Shown here: in pieces, positions 35,290 to 48,205 of the stretch
Numbering within the stretch: position 1 is the first letter of the stretch
Layout of the letters: the number at the start of each line of letters is the position of its first letter
Assembly: GCF_003073045.1 (NCBI RefSeq)
Contig: NC_037596.1
Coordinates: forward strand, 27,998,392-28,062,391
Reading direction: 5' to 3'
Length of the DNA: 64,000 nucleotides
From: Pomacea canaliculata
Lineage: Eukaryota; Mollusca; Gastropoda; Architaenioglossa; Ampullariidae
Notes under the pieces: model-generated
Database searches by the model: none
Told to the model about the DNA's origin: nothing
The model's input: only the letters and a program-made list of their open reading frames with translations
Position numbers and translations under genes: made by a program

Positions 35290-36225
35290 TAGCAGTGACA
35301 CTTGCCGGAGACGATTCTCCTTTCTCATGGTAGCTTCATTGCTGTTTGGGTATCGAGCTCTATGGTAGTGACAATACCTGGCTATGTGTCCATATCGTTG
35401 GCATGTAAAAACATTGAAGTTTATTACTTGGTTGACAGAATCGGCTTGGACTGGTTTGGCGAGTACAGTTCGTTTTTGTTCTCTCCACGCCCGCGCGTTA
35501 AATATGTACTGGTGGCGAGTTAGTCGATGGTCTATTTCTGTTGTCGAGCTGGTGGAGTCCTAGGAGAGTAGGTACTAGGTGGGGTGGTCTATTAGTAGTC
35601 CCTTGCGGCGCTGCAGTCCTTCGGGTGTGCAGCTTGCATTCGCAAACATGGTTGTCTCCTGTCGGCGCGCTATGTTCTTACTGGATGGCCTTCCATACTT
35701 CTCAGCCCACTCTATCATTTCTGCTGCCGATTTAGGATCCCTTTCCTTTAGAAATACTGCCATATCTTTAGAAATGCTCTGCATTTATCTGTTCTCTTAA
35801 GACGAGGTCTCGCAGGCTTTCGAATACTTGTCTGTCCCTGCCAACGTTATCCATCTATCTAGTAAACTGTTACTGCTAATCAGAAAAATGGGCATACACT
35901 CTCCTTCAGCCTGTCTCACTGACCTCATTTTTTTTCTCGGAATCCGTCTTTCGCTACACTGGAATTTCAAGAAAATTGCTTTCTTAACTCTTCATACTCA
36001 CTTGTCCCTGCGCACAGAGTGCGTGATATAACTTAAGAGCTCTCCCTGATCGTAGCGGACAAATACAATGGCCACAAATTTCTGGGCCATCGAGGGCTTC
36101 TGCAGTAGGCCTCGAAACGGAAAGAAAAAGCATCTATGTCATCTAGGTCTTCCTTATCTAAATATGGGAGTTCAGGGATGTATTCTTCAAGTCTTTCCAT
36201 TTTCTGTATTTTTATCGCCAAAAGT
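35290..36225 (-). pseudogene. gag-like remnant of the LTR element
   Basis: Minus-strand segments resemble Ty3-type gag. One has an acidic N-terminal-like segment (EELPYL-type, with DIDAFSFRFEAYCRS), another a SCAN-like capsid segment (FLKERDPKSAAEMIEWAEKY), and a third a zinc-knuckle-like stretch (CQRYGHIARYC). The region is broken, with at least two or three interruptions. It is described here only as a fossil. Confidence 0.6.
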
Positions 36226-37419
36226 GCAAATTTCCAAAAAACAAACTAATCCTAACAGCGATTATCAATAGGGTTTGCAGTACAACGACTTGCTCCCACA
36301 GCTTAGTATTCTAAAGTCACGTGTGCATAGTGCATATACACACAGCAAAACATCAATGAAAGCGCAGGTCTCTATCCCTTCTCCTACTTAATGCATCAAT
36401 GCTTCATACAATTATCAAACCTTCTTCAAATTACAGTTAAAGTTTTTACGCCAATTTTCAAATCAGTTCTCATATCTCAACATCAAAAAAATACCACTAA
36501 TCTCACTAATTTACAAAAATCCACTAATATCTCTAGTGAGATATGCAACCCAGCTACATAATCAAGTTTTCAAGGTAAATTTAAAGAGAAATACAACTAC
36601 AAAAGAAAAAAGGAGAAAACAATACAAGCAAGATCAAAATAATCGCCAATAATCAGAAGAGAAAAAATAATAACTTTGCAATCTGCAAACACAAAAAATT
36701 AAGTCAACCAATACTTATTGCTGATAATATTTCAAACACAAATTCTCAGCAAACGTTACTAACTAAAACAACATAATGCTAAGTCTGAACCTGACAATAG
36801 CATTCACATGAAATTACACTTAAACAAAATATTGTTAAAGGTAAAATGCTTTTCAAACACTCTAGAAATACTAAAGACTAAGGCGTGTTTTCTTTTTCTT
36901 AAAACACAAACCAAGAAAAGATACCTACAGAGAAGAAAAAAAAAGAAAGCAGTAGAGAAAAGACAGAGGGTGGAAAAGAGCGTGAAAAGACACAAAAAAA
37001 GAAAAGGCAAGACACAGAAACTATGACCTTACTGGGGGGGACGAACTGTACACACCCCCAGACCCGTAGAGCTGGAGACGGGAAAAAAATATAAAAAAAA
37101 AACCAAAGCAATTCTGCACAGACAGCCTACGCTTCCCTAGCACGTGGAAACGCAATACACACTTTCACTCACACTTACACAGGTAATTTCACAAAGGAAA
37201 GAAAACGTCCCAACCAACACTAAAACATGAAAAAGATTCTAAGCAAAGTTCTAGAGGTGGGAAAGATAGACACACACACAAGCAAACTAGTACCTACAGC
37301 CTCTTGTCGGCTGAACTATACAAGCCGGCAGACGGCCGTGTCATCGAGACGGGATAAACACAGAGACGAAAACTTCAAAATTCATAAATTTGGCTGACTG
37401 CCAACCGTTGTACAGCTCC

Positions 37420-37735
37420 TTCTGAATACAACTTGTATACATGCAAGTTCTCTCCACGTGTATACAAACTTCTATATAAACGTGCATACGACTCTGAGCA
37501 CGTGGTATATTCCAACTTCTACACACATGTATACATAACAGATTCTCATCAAAGTGTAATACAGACTTCCTAATAACGTGTATACGACTTCTGAACAACG
37601 TGTGACTTCCAACTTCTAACACATGTATACATACAAATTCTCATGCAACGTGTATACAGACTTCTAATAAAGCGTGTAATACGACTTCTGAACAACGTGT
37701 GTACAAACTTCTAAACACTTTGATACAAAGACTAT
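37420..37735. repeat. minisatellite in the LTR element leader
   Basis: About ten imperfect units of roughly 25-30 bp built around ACGTGTATACAAACTTCTAA and variants. It lies just inside the right (5') LTR, in the untranslated leader of the element. Confidence 0.7.
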
Positions 37736-37769
37736 CCTCCCTGCAAGTGATCACGTCGGGGTCCACCAA

Positions 37770-38952
37770 TGTCACCGACCCTTACGTCGGACTTTGCGCA
37801 TTCTTTTACAGAAAACGACACGAGATACTTCCCAGGTTGGAGCACGTCGTTTAATATACACACAAACATAAATATCCACAACTCTACTCTCACTCGTGCA
37901 AAACATCCCATAATACAATTGGTAATAATCAGTCCGGTATGAGGTCGAGCACCAAGGCTGGAACTTGTCCAGGTAACAAAAGGGTCTCCTGATAAAGAAT
38001 ATGAATACGCACTTATGGCGTTACCGTCTCCAGAGTCACTTAAGTAAGCATCAAAATGTCGCGACGTATCTCGCGTCAGGCTCACTCAGTCCGTCCACGG
38101 TGAGCGGCAGGTACACCGCACACTCCCGCAACACACTAATACCACATCAGCTGCTACGTATTCTCCAGATATCCGTATCTGCGCTCACACACTGCTACCA
38201 CCCAGAAATACACACTCCACACTGCTACGTATTTCCGAACACTGGTCCTGAATAATCACCCATAAACACTCCAAGCTGCTACGAATTCCAACTGGTCCGA
38301 ATATCAAACGCATACAACCACTCCAGCTGCTACGAATTCCGAACACTGGGTCCGGATATCACTCCAAGACGGTCGACGACTGCTCTCCCGCCCCGGGACG
38401 TCAGACTCAAAATGGAGTAGGCATAGAAGGCTCTTGGACCTTGCTGGGCGCTGTTAGGGTCTTCTCTGAAAACCTGGTCCACTTTAGTGATCCCTCTCGA
38501 AGTTCGTTATCCACTTAGTGGTTCTCTCTCGAAGTTCCTGTAAGCTCGGTGGTTTATTTAATCTAATGATTTCAACTTACATTATCAGATAATTCATAAC
38601 GTTACAAAAATATCTTTACTGTTAGAAATTAAGTCACCACGTGATTAATTAGAAATTCTACTTATTTTAAACTTTAACAAATATTTAATCTGTTACCTGT
38701 TAGGCAAGGAACTTATTTTGCAACGATTCCCCCGATTCTATAATCCAGACATTCAGTACAACCGAAACCCGGGTCTGGCGTGGCGTTGGGAACTGCTCAA
38801 AAACCAGTTTCACCCGCCAGACCGCGCGGTGAACACTACTCACTCCTAGCCACGTGAGCGCCACGTGAGGCACGGGAATTACAGCTCACGAGCACTGGTC
38901 CACACGTCTCCAAAAAAAAATACCCACTGGAGGCCACGACTGTCGCGTGACA
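37770..38952 (-). repeat. right LTR (5' LTR of the minus-strand element)
   Basis: Homologous to 32672-33851 from end to end, with the same internal tandem units near 38150-38370. It differs mainly by many single-base length differences at short homopolymers, a pattern more typical of unpolished long-read sequence than of mutation. Confidence 0.8.
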
Positions 38953-38957
38953 ACACG

Positions 38958-40501
38958 TGATGCCTGTTTAAGGCCTAATATATATCCAGTCTCTGTAACT
39001 GTTGTTATTGCAACAAAACGATGTTCATGTGTTTACTTAATCTAATTAAGTGTGATGTTTACAAATATAGTTTAGAAGGGCTAGAAGAGTTAAAATTAAT
39101 TTTATTATTTCCAAAGAATGCAATATTGTTTATGAAAAAGCAAAAGGTAAAAATCACAAGTCATTACACATTCTCAACTTTGAATGGTTCCACTGTTCAT
39201 TATAAGAAACTGATATTTTTCGTAAATAGATCAACGAACGCAACTATCGCCTTATACTTTTAATGGTATTGTGATTTTCTGTTAGATATTTCATACAAAT
39301 TATTCCAGGTCTAAAGCATTCTTGAATCAAATTGTTTTTGTTAATAAGTAATATAGGCGACCGTATAAGGGCACGAGGGTGTCCTACCTTTATTAATAGA
39401 GCAATTATGGCCACGAGACATCCTTGATCACATTGCTACAAGACTGTAACTAAAAATTAGACAGTACACGTGAGAATTAATGGAAGAGAAAGCTGGCCAT
39501 CCAAACATTGAGTGAAATCATGAGACAACCATTTTTTAGTGTGCTAAACAGTGCAACACATCTCATAAAATTCTGTAAATTTATATCACTTAATTGAATA
39601 TATTTGTATCTTTGCATTTATTATTAATGCCTGAAGGCTTAATAAAAGGCTCTTTTTTGTGTGTTGTTGTGTGTGGAATGTGTAAAAGGTCTTTAGAAAA
39701 TAAAAAAACAAAAAACTAGAAAATAAAATAAAGTAAATGAGGCACCACTTTCATCAGCTATGTAAATGTCAAATAATTTTGCGTGTGGTAATGGAGTCAC
39801 TCCTTGCCGGCATATTGTTAAGTCAATATGACTAAAAGCTTTGTGAAAATTGCATTTTAGAAATGTTCAGCTTAAATATTTATCCTTTTATTTAGGCTGC
39901 TGCCTTCGTGTTAGTATTTATTTAAATCGTGCCTATATTATCATCTGAGCGTACAGTAATTAGAAACAGAAAACGTGCTTCACAAAGACTTTGTACTCCT
40001 TCATATTCATTATTTCTGAACTAAAGTTTACAGACGGTTGCTAAGATTACTTCAAAATGTTTTTTTCTTTGTCGGTTACTAGAGTTCCTGAGACAGACAA
40101 CAGAAGCTCGTTCACAAACAATTCAGATGAGGACAATAGGTCGCTTTATGACAACAGTTACGAACTGCTGCAAATTCGAGAACTCGTTGCTGCGTGCTGA
40201 TGCTTACTACCATCAATGTGTGATTGGAATCCGCAACAAATATCATCAACTGCTTGGTCTTCTGGCGACAGGGGATTGGAGTAAAGAATGAACCTGTGTT
40301 TGTTCTCGCTTGCCCTCGTAGACTTCCTGTACTTGACAATCGTGTTTACAGGATATCCCATCAGCTCACTCATTCGTTTTCATGACAAACAATTAGGAGA
40401 CAGATATCTTGTTGAATGATTATCTACATGATGAGTGTTCTCTAGGACTTCGTGCCACGTCAGGTTCATCGGTGTAGTCATTCGCGTGAGAGGTGTTTGT
40501 G
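38958..40501. other. unassigned sequence left of the assembly gap
   Basis: AT-rich, with no gene or repeat family recognised. Two minus-strand frames around 40112-40373 overlap one another and show no domain. They may be exon fragments or chance. Confidence 0.4.
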
Positions 40502-40601
40502 NNNNNNNNNNNNNNNNNNNNNNNNNNNNNNNNNNNNNNNNNNNNNNNNNNNNNNNNNNNNNNNNNNNNNNNNNNNNNNNNNNNNNNNNNNNNNNNNNNN
40601 N
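40502..40601. other. assembly gap (100 N)
   Basis: Exactly 100 N, the usual placeholder for a gap of unknown size. Frames that cross it are not meaningful. Confidence 0.99.
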
Positions 40602-42236
40602 GCTTTTCACACGTCAGTGGTTTAAGTTCAAAGTTCAAAACTCTTTCCTCAGTCTCGGTCTTGTCCAGCCCTGGTATGGTTATCTGACTGTCTTTAAAGT
40701 GTAGAGATTTATCTCTACCCTTCTCCACTAAGCCACCCCACTGAGTCCTTTCATCTTCTCTCTTCTTCTCTTATTCGTCTCACGTACAACTATTCAAGTA
40801 ACATCGCACCACTTTGTCCAGTCTGCTAGTTATCCGACTGGTCATAACTGTGACAGATTTTATCGCTACCTGTGGGCCTGTCCACCTATAGCACTCCATC
40901 GCAAGTCCTTTCAAATCGTTTCTCTTCTCTCATCTTACAGACGCAACTAAGAAGTAAACCGAAACTGACTACATGCTTGCTGCTTAAAAATAGTAGAAAA
41001 GCGGTTTTCACAAAGAACTCATTACGAACAGAGGCGTTAGAACCCAGAAGTGTCAAAGAATGGCTTATTTAAATTAAATCTTTTTCGAGAATTTTCCGTC
41101 AGATTTGATTAAATAACTTATAAGTAAGAACTACTTTTTGTCAGAAAAAGTTACGTCTGTTTTTCAATTGCAGGCTAGCATCATACACATATGGATACTT
41201 TGCATGCGCCCAAATCAGACCTAGCACTTATGAGTAGTAGGGATTTCAAACACTTCGTGTAAAAGGTTTTATGAAGTGCACCCCCCCCCCCCAAAAACTG
41301 TATCAGAACAAGAAATCTGTAGCACCTTGCTCTGGTCTTATTTTGCTGTGTGGTCTAAACTCAGCTATTCACAGCTTTCCAGCATCTAGACCACCCTGAT
41401 AGCAGCTACTTTGTTCCCATCCAAAGTCACACCTCACAGCGAGTCACAGGTGGGCGGGCAATGAGAGAGTCTGTCAAGAGAGAGTCTTGCTGGACACTAA
41501 CAATGCAAAGTTGTAAATCCATGGTGTCAGCTCCCAGACACAGTCCAGGGATCAACACTGCGTGGTGTCCAGCATAGGGTTAGGTGAAAACAAGAGAATA
41601 TACAGTATATAGGACTGTAGGTCTTAATATCGCATTATCAGGCTCTTAATAACCAATTTCAAATATTCTGTCAATGGTTGCATAACAACAAGCTATCAAT
41701 TTCAACTGTAGACAAACAGATGACTTTAGATAATAAAGATAAACATTACAATTGGCAACTAAATTAAGTCGTAATACACCAATTCGAGCAGAAATTTAAT
41801 AATTATATAAGAAGTTAAATATTACACGGACCATGAGTCACAACAGTAAGTACGATCTATGAGGCCATCAGTGTCAGTAATATGATATGCTATAAACTTC
41901 AAATGGCTCTCCTTGCATGTTTGTCTGCTAAAGACTTTAATATTTTCTTATTAACTAAGAACGTGTTCGTGACATTAGCTAGTTAACTTCCTTTTTCGGG
42001 TTGAAAGTTCGTAAGTGTAAACAATACTGAGCATAAAACTGTTTTCATAACTAAGAGAAATTCGCCGTAGCAAATTCAAGTTCAGTGTTGCTGTCCCTGA
42101 TACTCACCTGCATGTTTTCAATGCATAAAGTGTGGAAACTCTTCTAAAGTAGGATAAAAGAAAGAAAGCGTGAGCGTTGGTATTTTGTTAGTGGAATGTG
42201 GTCCATCTCATCGTAGGGCGTCCGCCACTGAGTCCC
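40602..42236. other. unassigned sequence right of the gap
   Basis: A minus-strand stretch at 40603-40728 reads plausibly (SQITIPGLDKTETEERVLNFELK) but is cut by the gap and cannot be assigned. A C homopolymer lies at 41281-41292. The rest shows no exon, terminal repeat or RNA signature. Confidence 0.35.
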
Positions 42237-42781
42237 ATCCACCAACCCGCCACTCGGGGGATGTCTTCCTCCGCGCCCTCCGCCCCTTCTTTCCCGCCTG
42301 GTTAGCTGGTCACTTCAAGTGCGCCCTGTAATAAATGGTTTGCTGTACTACATCACTACATGAACTGGCAAACTCGGTGGTGAAGTCAACCTACAAGTCT
42401 GAGGAAAAGTGCCTTTTCACCTTTGGTCTTTGCCTTCCTTTGCCTTCCACCAACTCGCCCCTCTCAGGCGCCCCTCCCGCCCCTCTCCCCCCTCTACTAC
42501 TTGCCTCCGGTTAGCTGTGGTCACTGCAGGTGCGCCTGGATAATGCGATAATTGGGTTTCCTTCATAACATGTATCTGAGAAACTAGCCGTGGTGATCAG
42601 TCTACAAGCAGAGGAAAAGTGTCGCTCCTAGCTAATTTCATTTGTTAAATATATTTTTCCATAAAATTATTCATCTTAAAAAAAAACAACAAAAAAAATG
42701 CAGGCTCCATTTTTTCCGCCCCCTCGGTCGCCTGCGCCCTAGGCAGTTGCCTAGTTCGCTAAATAGGTAGAACCGGGCCTG
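42237..42781. mobile_element. hAT-like non-autonomous element, right end with inner tandem repeats
   Basis: Two diverged ~178-bp tandem copies (about 42237-42411 and 42446-42625), both C-rich at the start with GGTTAGCT...GGTCACT and ending near GAGGAAAAGTG, are followed by a terminal sequence. On the minus strand this reads CAGGCCCGGTTCTACC... and contains CTAGGGCGC. This matches the CAGGGCCGG-type ends of a known hAT class and resembles 45846-45895. No left terminal repeat was found. Confidence 0.5.
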
Positions 42782-43487
42782 ATATACAGCAGCCGACCAT
42801 ATGCGTATGGTTCCTGCTCCTATTCTCTCTGCCGCTTTCCGATGCAGAATGGCATTAACAACTTTAGTGTGATTGTATTCCCTGGGAGAAAAACAAACAG
42901 GAATGCTGGTAATATTACTGTAGGTGAGTTGAGTTATTAATCCAATAGTTAAGAATAGTCATGGCAACATCTCAATTATAGAAATGTTTGATGAGAAGTG
43001 TATGCTCTCTAACCCATCCGCTTAATCTTTTGATGTGCTATGCTATTACATACTTTTTGTTGTATTGTTGTTGCTTTTGTAGGTATTAACCTCTGGGAAT
43101 TACAGTCCCACTTACCTTTGAAGGTCATAGGTTTCAAGGTATATGCATTGATTTTGATTGAGAGGTTGGGTGTTGGAATGTTAGAAGGCACGGCTAGCAC
43201 CTTTGATAGGTTAAGCTTATTGCGTGGATGTTTTCACACTAGTGCATACACCCATCGAGAGTTCTTGTCTGATACTCAGCTCTCACTGTACCTTCAAGTT
43301 GTCAGAATGTCGGTGATGAGAAACATCCGCGATAATAAAACGGGTAGGAATAGACACCTTATATATTAAACATGTATTATTATTTTCATGTGGCAAACAT
43401 ACTTTCTCTAGCTGACCAAGTGCTTTTTCAAAGTCGGCGTTCCCTAGATATTAAATTAAACTATTTTATTATTATTTTTTTTTAAAG

Positions 43488-43606
43488 CAAGGCTCTGCAG
43501 CCGCCAAGCATCAACTGCTCAATGTCTATGTTCCATTTGTGATGGAGAATGGGACTTGTTCTGTACCTGTAAACCTTCAGACATTGGATTACCGCAGGAC
43601 GACTAA
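43488..43606 (+). pseudogene. Ig exon relic 1
   Basis: After an acceptor-like T-rich tract the DNA gives QPPSINCSM in one frame and ENGTCSVPVNLQTLDY in another. This fits the first half of an Ig domain with a frame break. No donor or complete domain. Confidence 0.35.
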
Positions 43607-44334
43607 TTGATATTACGCGTGGTCAGAGACTTATACAAGTAATTTTGGAAGTGGATACTTGTTTTTTAAAAGAGGAACTTGACCAGAAACTGATGATAGG
43701 AACTTCTGTCAAATGTGTAGTGGACTGGGCACACAAGACACTGATGATTAAAACACCAGTTTTACACTTCGTATTGCATGTAAGATATGTACTGTGAGAA
43801 ATATTTCTATTAGGCCACCTAGCAACACCTCGTAATGGCATGTTGGCAACTATTACTGTATTAAAAATAATGGGAACATATATGTACCATAGCGAATGTT
43901 CAGACTTCTATGTGTCATGTAGTAGTGCATACTGAATGAATATAAACTCTGATTTGAAAAATGTCTTTTTTCACATGCAGTCAATGCATTATGTATCTTG
44001 TGTGTGCCTGAGCAAACACACTTGTGCTTGTCTGTGCTGCAGTATGAGTTAGAAGGTATTTAAATGAGTTGTCTGTCGTGAGGCGCATTGTGCAATGTAA
44101 AGAGATCTCACCCAAGAATGGTGTGCAAGCTCATCGCTCACCACCAATATGGAATGTTTTCTAATTCAGATCCCCTTGCAAGAGATGGATAATTTTGTCA
44201 TTAAGTTCTAGAGATAGTCTTTATAAGACGAATTTTTCATCGCCGACAAAATAAATTAGGTGCTTACTTTTGAACCCAGCTTCAATGACAATTTTTGTTG
44301 ATTAAGTGCTAGATGGCCAGATTGCAGTCATCAT

Positions 44335-44588
44335 TACCGGACCAGATGTGTTTGATATCAACCCATACACAAGTTCAAAGTATCAGTTTTGATATGTAAG
44401 GAATCAGTGGTCAGCCCCTTATGTGAACTACACCTGGACTGGTTGCCCCAAGTGGTAAACCCAATGTCTCCTATTTGCACTGCTCGTCCTTCCCTAAAAA
44501 CAACACCAGCTATTTGTAAATGTACTTGTTCAGCTGAATCCCATTATCACAGTAGCAAGGACGGTAAACCACACAGTCGAACTGAATT
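44335..44588 (+). pseudogene. Ig exon relic 2
   Basis: Pieces in different frames read DVFDINPYTSSKYQF, YVNYTWTGCPKW and CTCSAESHYHSS, ending at a GTAAGT donor. The W and C spacing is that of an Ig domain, but no single frame is open across it. Confidence 0.5.
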
Positions 44589-45026
44589 GTAAGTTTTTGA
44601 GTAATGAAATTTTATATTACATTTATTGTTTGATTTAAAATTAAAACTATCAGACAGAAATGTTTCCTATCATATAATCACTATTGCTCTCTCTTTTGTT
44701 CTAATTCTTTTTTCTTACTACATGTAATGCATTTTACATTAGCTGGCTATAACAATGCAAGCTTATGCCCATGTATTTGTCTTTGTATATATTTACTCTC
44801 TCTCTCTGTATAAATGTATGTGCATGTGTGGAAAGGTTTATGTGAATTTGTGATAACCCATTTCAACATTCCACTATAAATTATAACTTAAAACATACAA
44901 CACTCTTTATCATTAGTTTTATTGTTTCTGTCATTAAAATGGTGAAACAAACTTTGACAGAGAAACAATTTTATCATCTATGCTTTCCTCTTGTTTTTGT
45001 TACAAAAGGTTTAATTTTTTTTGCAG

Positions 45027-45131
45027 ATCCACCAGGCAAAGCACCATGATCAGTACAGAGCCATCTCTCAATCCCCAGTCAACCACTATATAAGGGAGAC
45101 AACTCACTCTAACCTGCACGGTCCATGGCGG
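45027..45131 (+). pseudogene. Ig exon relic 3 (N-terminal half)
   Basis: A strong acceptor (TTTTTTTTGCAG) precedes DPPGKAP, then EPSLNPQSTTI and LTLTCTVHG in shifted frames. It looks like the first half of an Ig domain. The second half may be the relic at 46851-46979, 1.7 kb away. Confidence 0.5.
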
Positions 45132-45845
45132 TAAAAAACAGTAAAACGCAACTCGTGTCACCTTCACTTGTTCCACATATGATAGACATGGGCGACATCA
45201 TAGGGAAGAACTGAAGTCACAGTAGTTTGACGTTTTTCTCTGTTCTCATCTGACAACGGGGGAACTGTAGCTGTTAGTGTATTTGCCATGTGGAAATGAA
45301 ACACAACTTGGTACACACAGACAGCTGAGTGGGGACCCTCATTGTTTATAGTGAGTATACAAAGTGTATTCTTTTTAAACATGTTTGGAACCATTTATGT
45401 GTTTATGGTTAGGAGATTATGTTCAAGTGCATGTGTATAAAATAATACAGATATACATATTGTTTTTACAGAACATATCATTAGTGCATACATACGATTC
45501 TTATTAAATGGGATATCGTATAAAAAGAAAAGCATCTCCTTAAATAAAGATAATTGTCATTTGTACATGGGACATACATTAGTTTCCATAAATATGAGAA
45601 TGAATAGTAATTTTTTGATATTGTGATTGGTTTTTTTTCTTTACAAAAAAAATATTTTATAATAGCTACTGAGCAATGAGGAACAGATCTATTAGCTGGT
45701 ACACGATCACACGGTTTTAGTCGGGATCTAAAGGCTCATTTTTTTTCTCAGGGATATCTCGTCTTTTTATCATCGACAGCACGCTGCATACACATTACAA
45801 CATAAGCCTCCGACGATTAATTTATTTGTAACGTTCGTCAATAGC

Positions 45846-45895
45846 GCGGGGCCCTAGGCAGATGCCTCGTCCGCCTGCCCCTAAGCACGGCCCTG
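45846..45895. mobile_element. hAT-like terminal fragment
   Basis: Contains GGCCCTAGGCAGATGCCT and ends GCACGGCCCTG, i.e. CAGGGCCGTGC on the other strand. It matches the end of the element at 42781. The opposite end was not found. Confidence 0.5.
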
Positions 45896-46850
45896 CCTTC
45901 TCCATTAAGTGGCACTCGGCGTTCCAGTTCAAGCCTCAGGTGACTAGAGACACACCAAAGGGACCCTTTGCTGACACTCGGGCAAGTCACGAAGACAAGC
46001 GGAAGTGATCGAGCCTATTAATCATTTTTGAACATTTAATTTAATGGCTATAGGCCTGAGGGCATTTTTAGCCATGACATCCCAGTTATAAAAAACACAA
46101 TGACAATTTTATCAGCATGCAAGAGAGGTGGAAAGTGATGCGAACAGGCGGGAGATGTGTGATGCGATCTTAAAAGGACAAAAGTTGAGACAGGACATGA
46201 CCTCTGTGCAGTGATGATGACCCGTATGTGTAGCTTTTTTATATCCGACATTCCATGCCGCGTCGACCATTCTTAGGCAAGTTGATTAACGTGATCGGTG
46301 TACACCCTTCCCCCCCTCTATTTTCCCCCACGTTTAGCGTGCAACTAGTCCAAGGTACAGGTGACACGGTTCAGTCTTTGTTTTGACCTGTGCACTACAG
46401 ACTTAAAGGATTATTATATGTCCATCTCCAAGGGAAACACCGCCGATTATTTGAAGTATTCTTAATAAAGTGAGTGAAAGAAAGCAATTAAACAACTGTT
46501 ACTTATACAAGTGGATAGTCATGAATAGTTTATGATCGTATATAACTAATGTAGAGCTTTTTATATGATTTTTACTTTAAACTGGCGGTCTTATGTCCTC
46601 GCACTTCGCACTTCCACTATTTCGGGAATTTCAATATTATAGATGAAAATTTTATTTTTCTTGTGTTCAGCCCCTCCATCTGCTCTAGAAATTTTTTTTT
46701 TCCGTTGTGGACACAATAGGAAACCTTCGCTTATATCCTTCAGTGCGGCAGCAGCACTCTGGTACCGTGTTGTCATAGCAATCAGTCAGGTCGACCGGAA
46801 AGCTATTTACAGCTGGCCTTCTCAGCAATAGTCACAGCTCGGGTAGTAAC

Positions 46851-46979
46851 TTGACTTTCTTACAATCTCTCGAGAGAAGATAACGGGAAAAAATAGTTTG
46901 AAGTGCAGGCGCCAGCATACGGATTACACAGAAAACAGGCAGCCAGTCGATGATGCCACTTTTGTCCTAGAAGTCTACT
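46851..46979 (+). pseudogene. Ig half-domain relic 4
   Basis: The frame LTISREKITGKNSLKCRR...ATFVLEVY ends at a GTGAGT donor in phase 1. This is a good C-terminal half of an Ig domain. Stops lie directly upstream in the same frame, so the N-terminal half is missing. Confidence 0.5.
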
Positions 46980-48205
46980 GTGAGTATCCTTGCCGCTTGT
47001 AATTCTGTACGTAACGTACAGTTGTGGTATTTACCTTTAGATGAGATAGAAAACACAATAGATTTTTTGATATATAAGAAAATTAACTATATATATAAAA
47101 AAATTCATATCGCACAAAAAACTGACTAATGTTTTGCAAGACATTTTAAAGACACATAGAAACTATAGTCTCTTCTGTAAGATACAATTTTTTTTTCGTT
47201 ACACCACTTTTTTTTTTCGAAAGTCTTTTTTTAAAAAAAAAAAACCTCTCCATATTCCAGTTGCTGTCTCTCTTGAAAAAAAGAGCTCATAGACATCCAG
47301 CACACTAATATCTGCTTTACGTTTACGATACTACTAATTAAATATTTCTCTGTTAATATATTAGACATATACTGTCAAAAACATTACTACTGAAAAAGGT
47401 TCTTTAAGCCATGAGAGAAACATACAAATTGATTCTGAAGCAAAGATTTTATTAAGACGCGCGGGAAGAGGCTATTTATCTGCCTTTGGTGGAAAACATA
47501 AAGAAAAATATGGACACAATCAGCTTAGTTTTCACATAGAATTTGTAATTATGTATTCGTTTGAGGTTGCTGATGGGCATGTTTTGTTACCTTTACGTTG
47601 ATGTCTTTGATCTAGCGATAATTAACGAGATAAAGATGTACTTGAAATTGCAGGCGGTCCCTAATACACCTTTAAATAAATAACTTCTGATAGACATTGC
47701 AGACTTAGTAAGGAAGCAAAATTTTGTATCAGGAATTAACGATGTTTGACGAAAGTCACTTCAGTGAGACTTACAGTATCTATTTTTTATGAAGAGGTTA
47801 AACAGAAAATGATGGGAATATTAATCGCTTTTCAGAGAGAATGTTTGTTTTAAAATCGCTTTCGAAGAACAATGTCAGGCGAAGAAGATTTGCTAATAAT
47901 TATGACCTCACAATTACTTTTTCATTTTGCTTTTTATAAACCCTGATATCTTTCTTATATCTTTTTTTAGACAATCTTCTAAGACTTTTAAATGTTTTTT
48001 AGTGTGCTTTCACAGATCAAAAGCTTTTAAGTTATACTACTAGATAGCCTACCCACATATTTGTATAAAAGATAGTTGTGTGATTGTTTTCTTTTCTTTT
48101 TTTGTTTAGATGACCTATAGTCAGCTTTACATACTTCTCTGATGGAAGCAACTGTGTAAAGAGAATCTAATAAGTCTGTTATGTGGTTATACCACACTTT
48201 GTATT

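Larger units (their letters stand above)
32672..38952 (-). mobile_element. non-autonomous LTR retroelement fossil, minus strand
   Basis: Two ~1.18-kb direct repeats (32672-33851 and 37770-38952) start TGTCAC and end GTGACA. They flank a 3.9-kb interior and sit between identical ACACG duplications (32667-32671 and 38953-38957). A purine-rich tract (AGGGGAGGGAGG on the minus strand) lies beside the left LTR, and a TGG-starting primer-site candidate beside the right LTR, so the element runs leftwards. The interior holds gag-like remnants and a coiled-coil reading frame. No reverse transcriptase, RNase H or integrase was recognised. Ty3-like by 5-bp duplication and gag style, but the family is not certain. 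The gag part is broken in several places. Age from LTR divergence is unreliable because the right LTR carries many small indels. Confidence 0.85.

Noticed and set aside
36804-37111. Hydrophobic and Lys-rich overlapping frames
   Set aside because: Low-complexity AAAG/CTTT-rich DNA gives both a hydrophobic minus frame and a basic plus frame. Neither looks real.
40380-40728. Frames crossing the gap
   Set aside because: They translate 100 N. Only the short segments outside the gap are sequence, and neither could be assigned.
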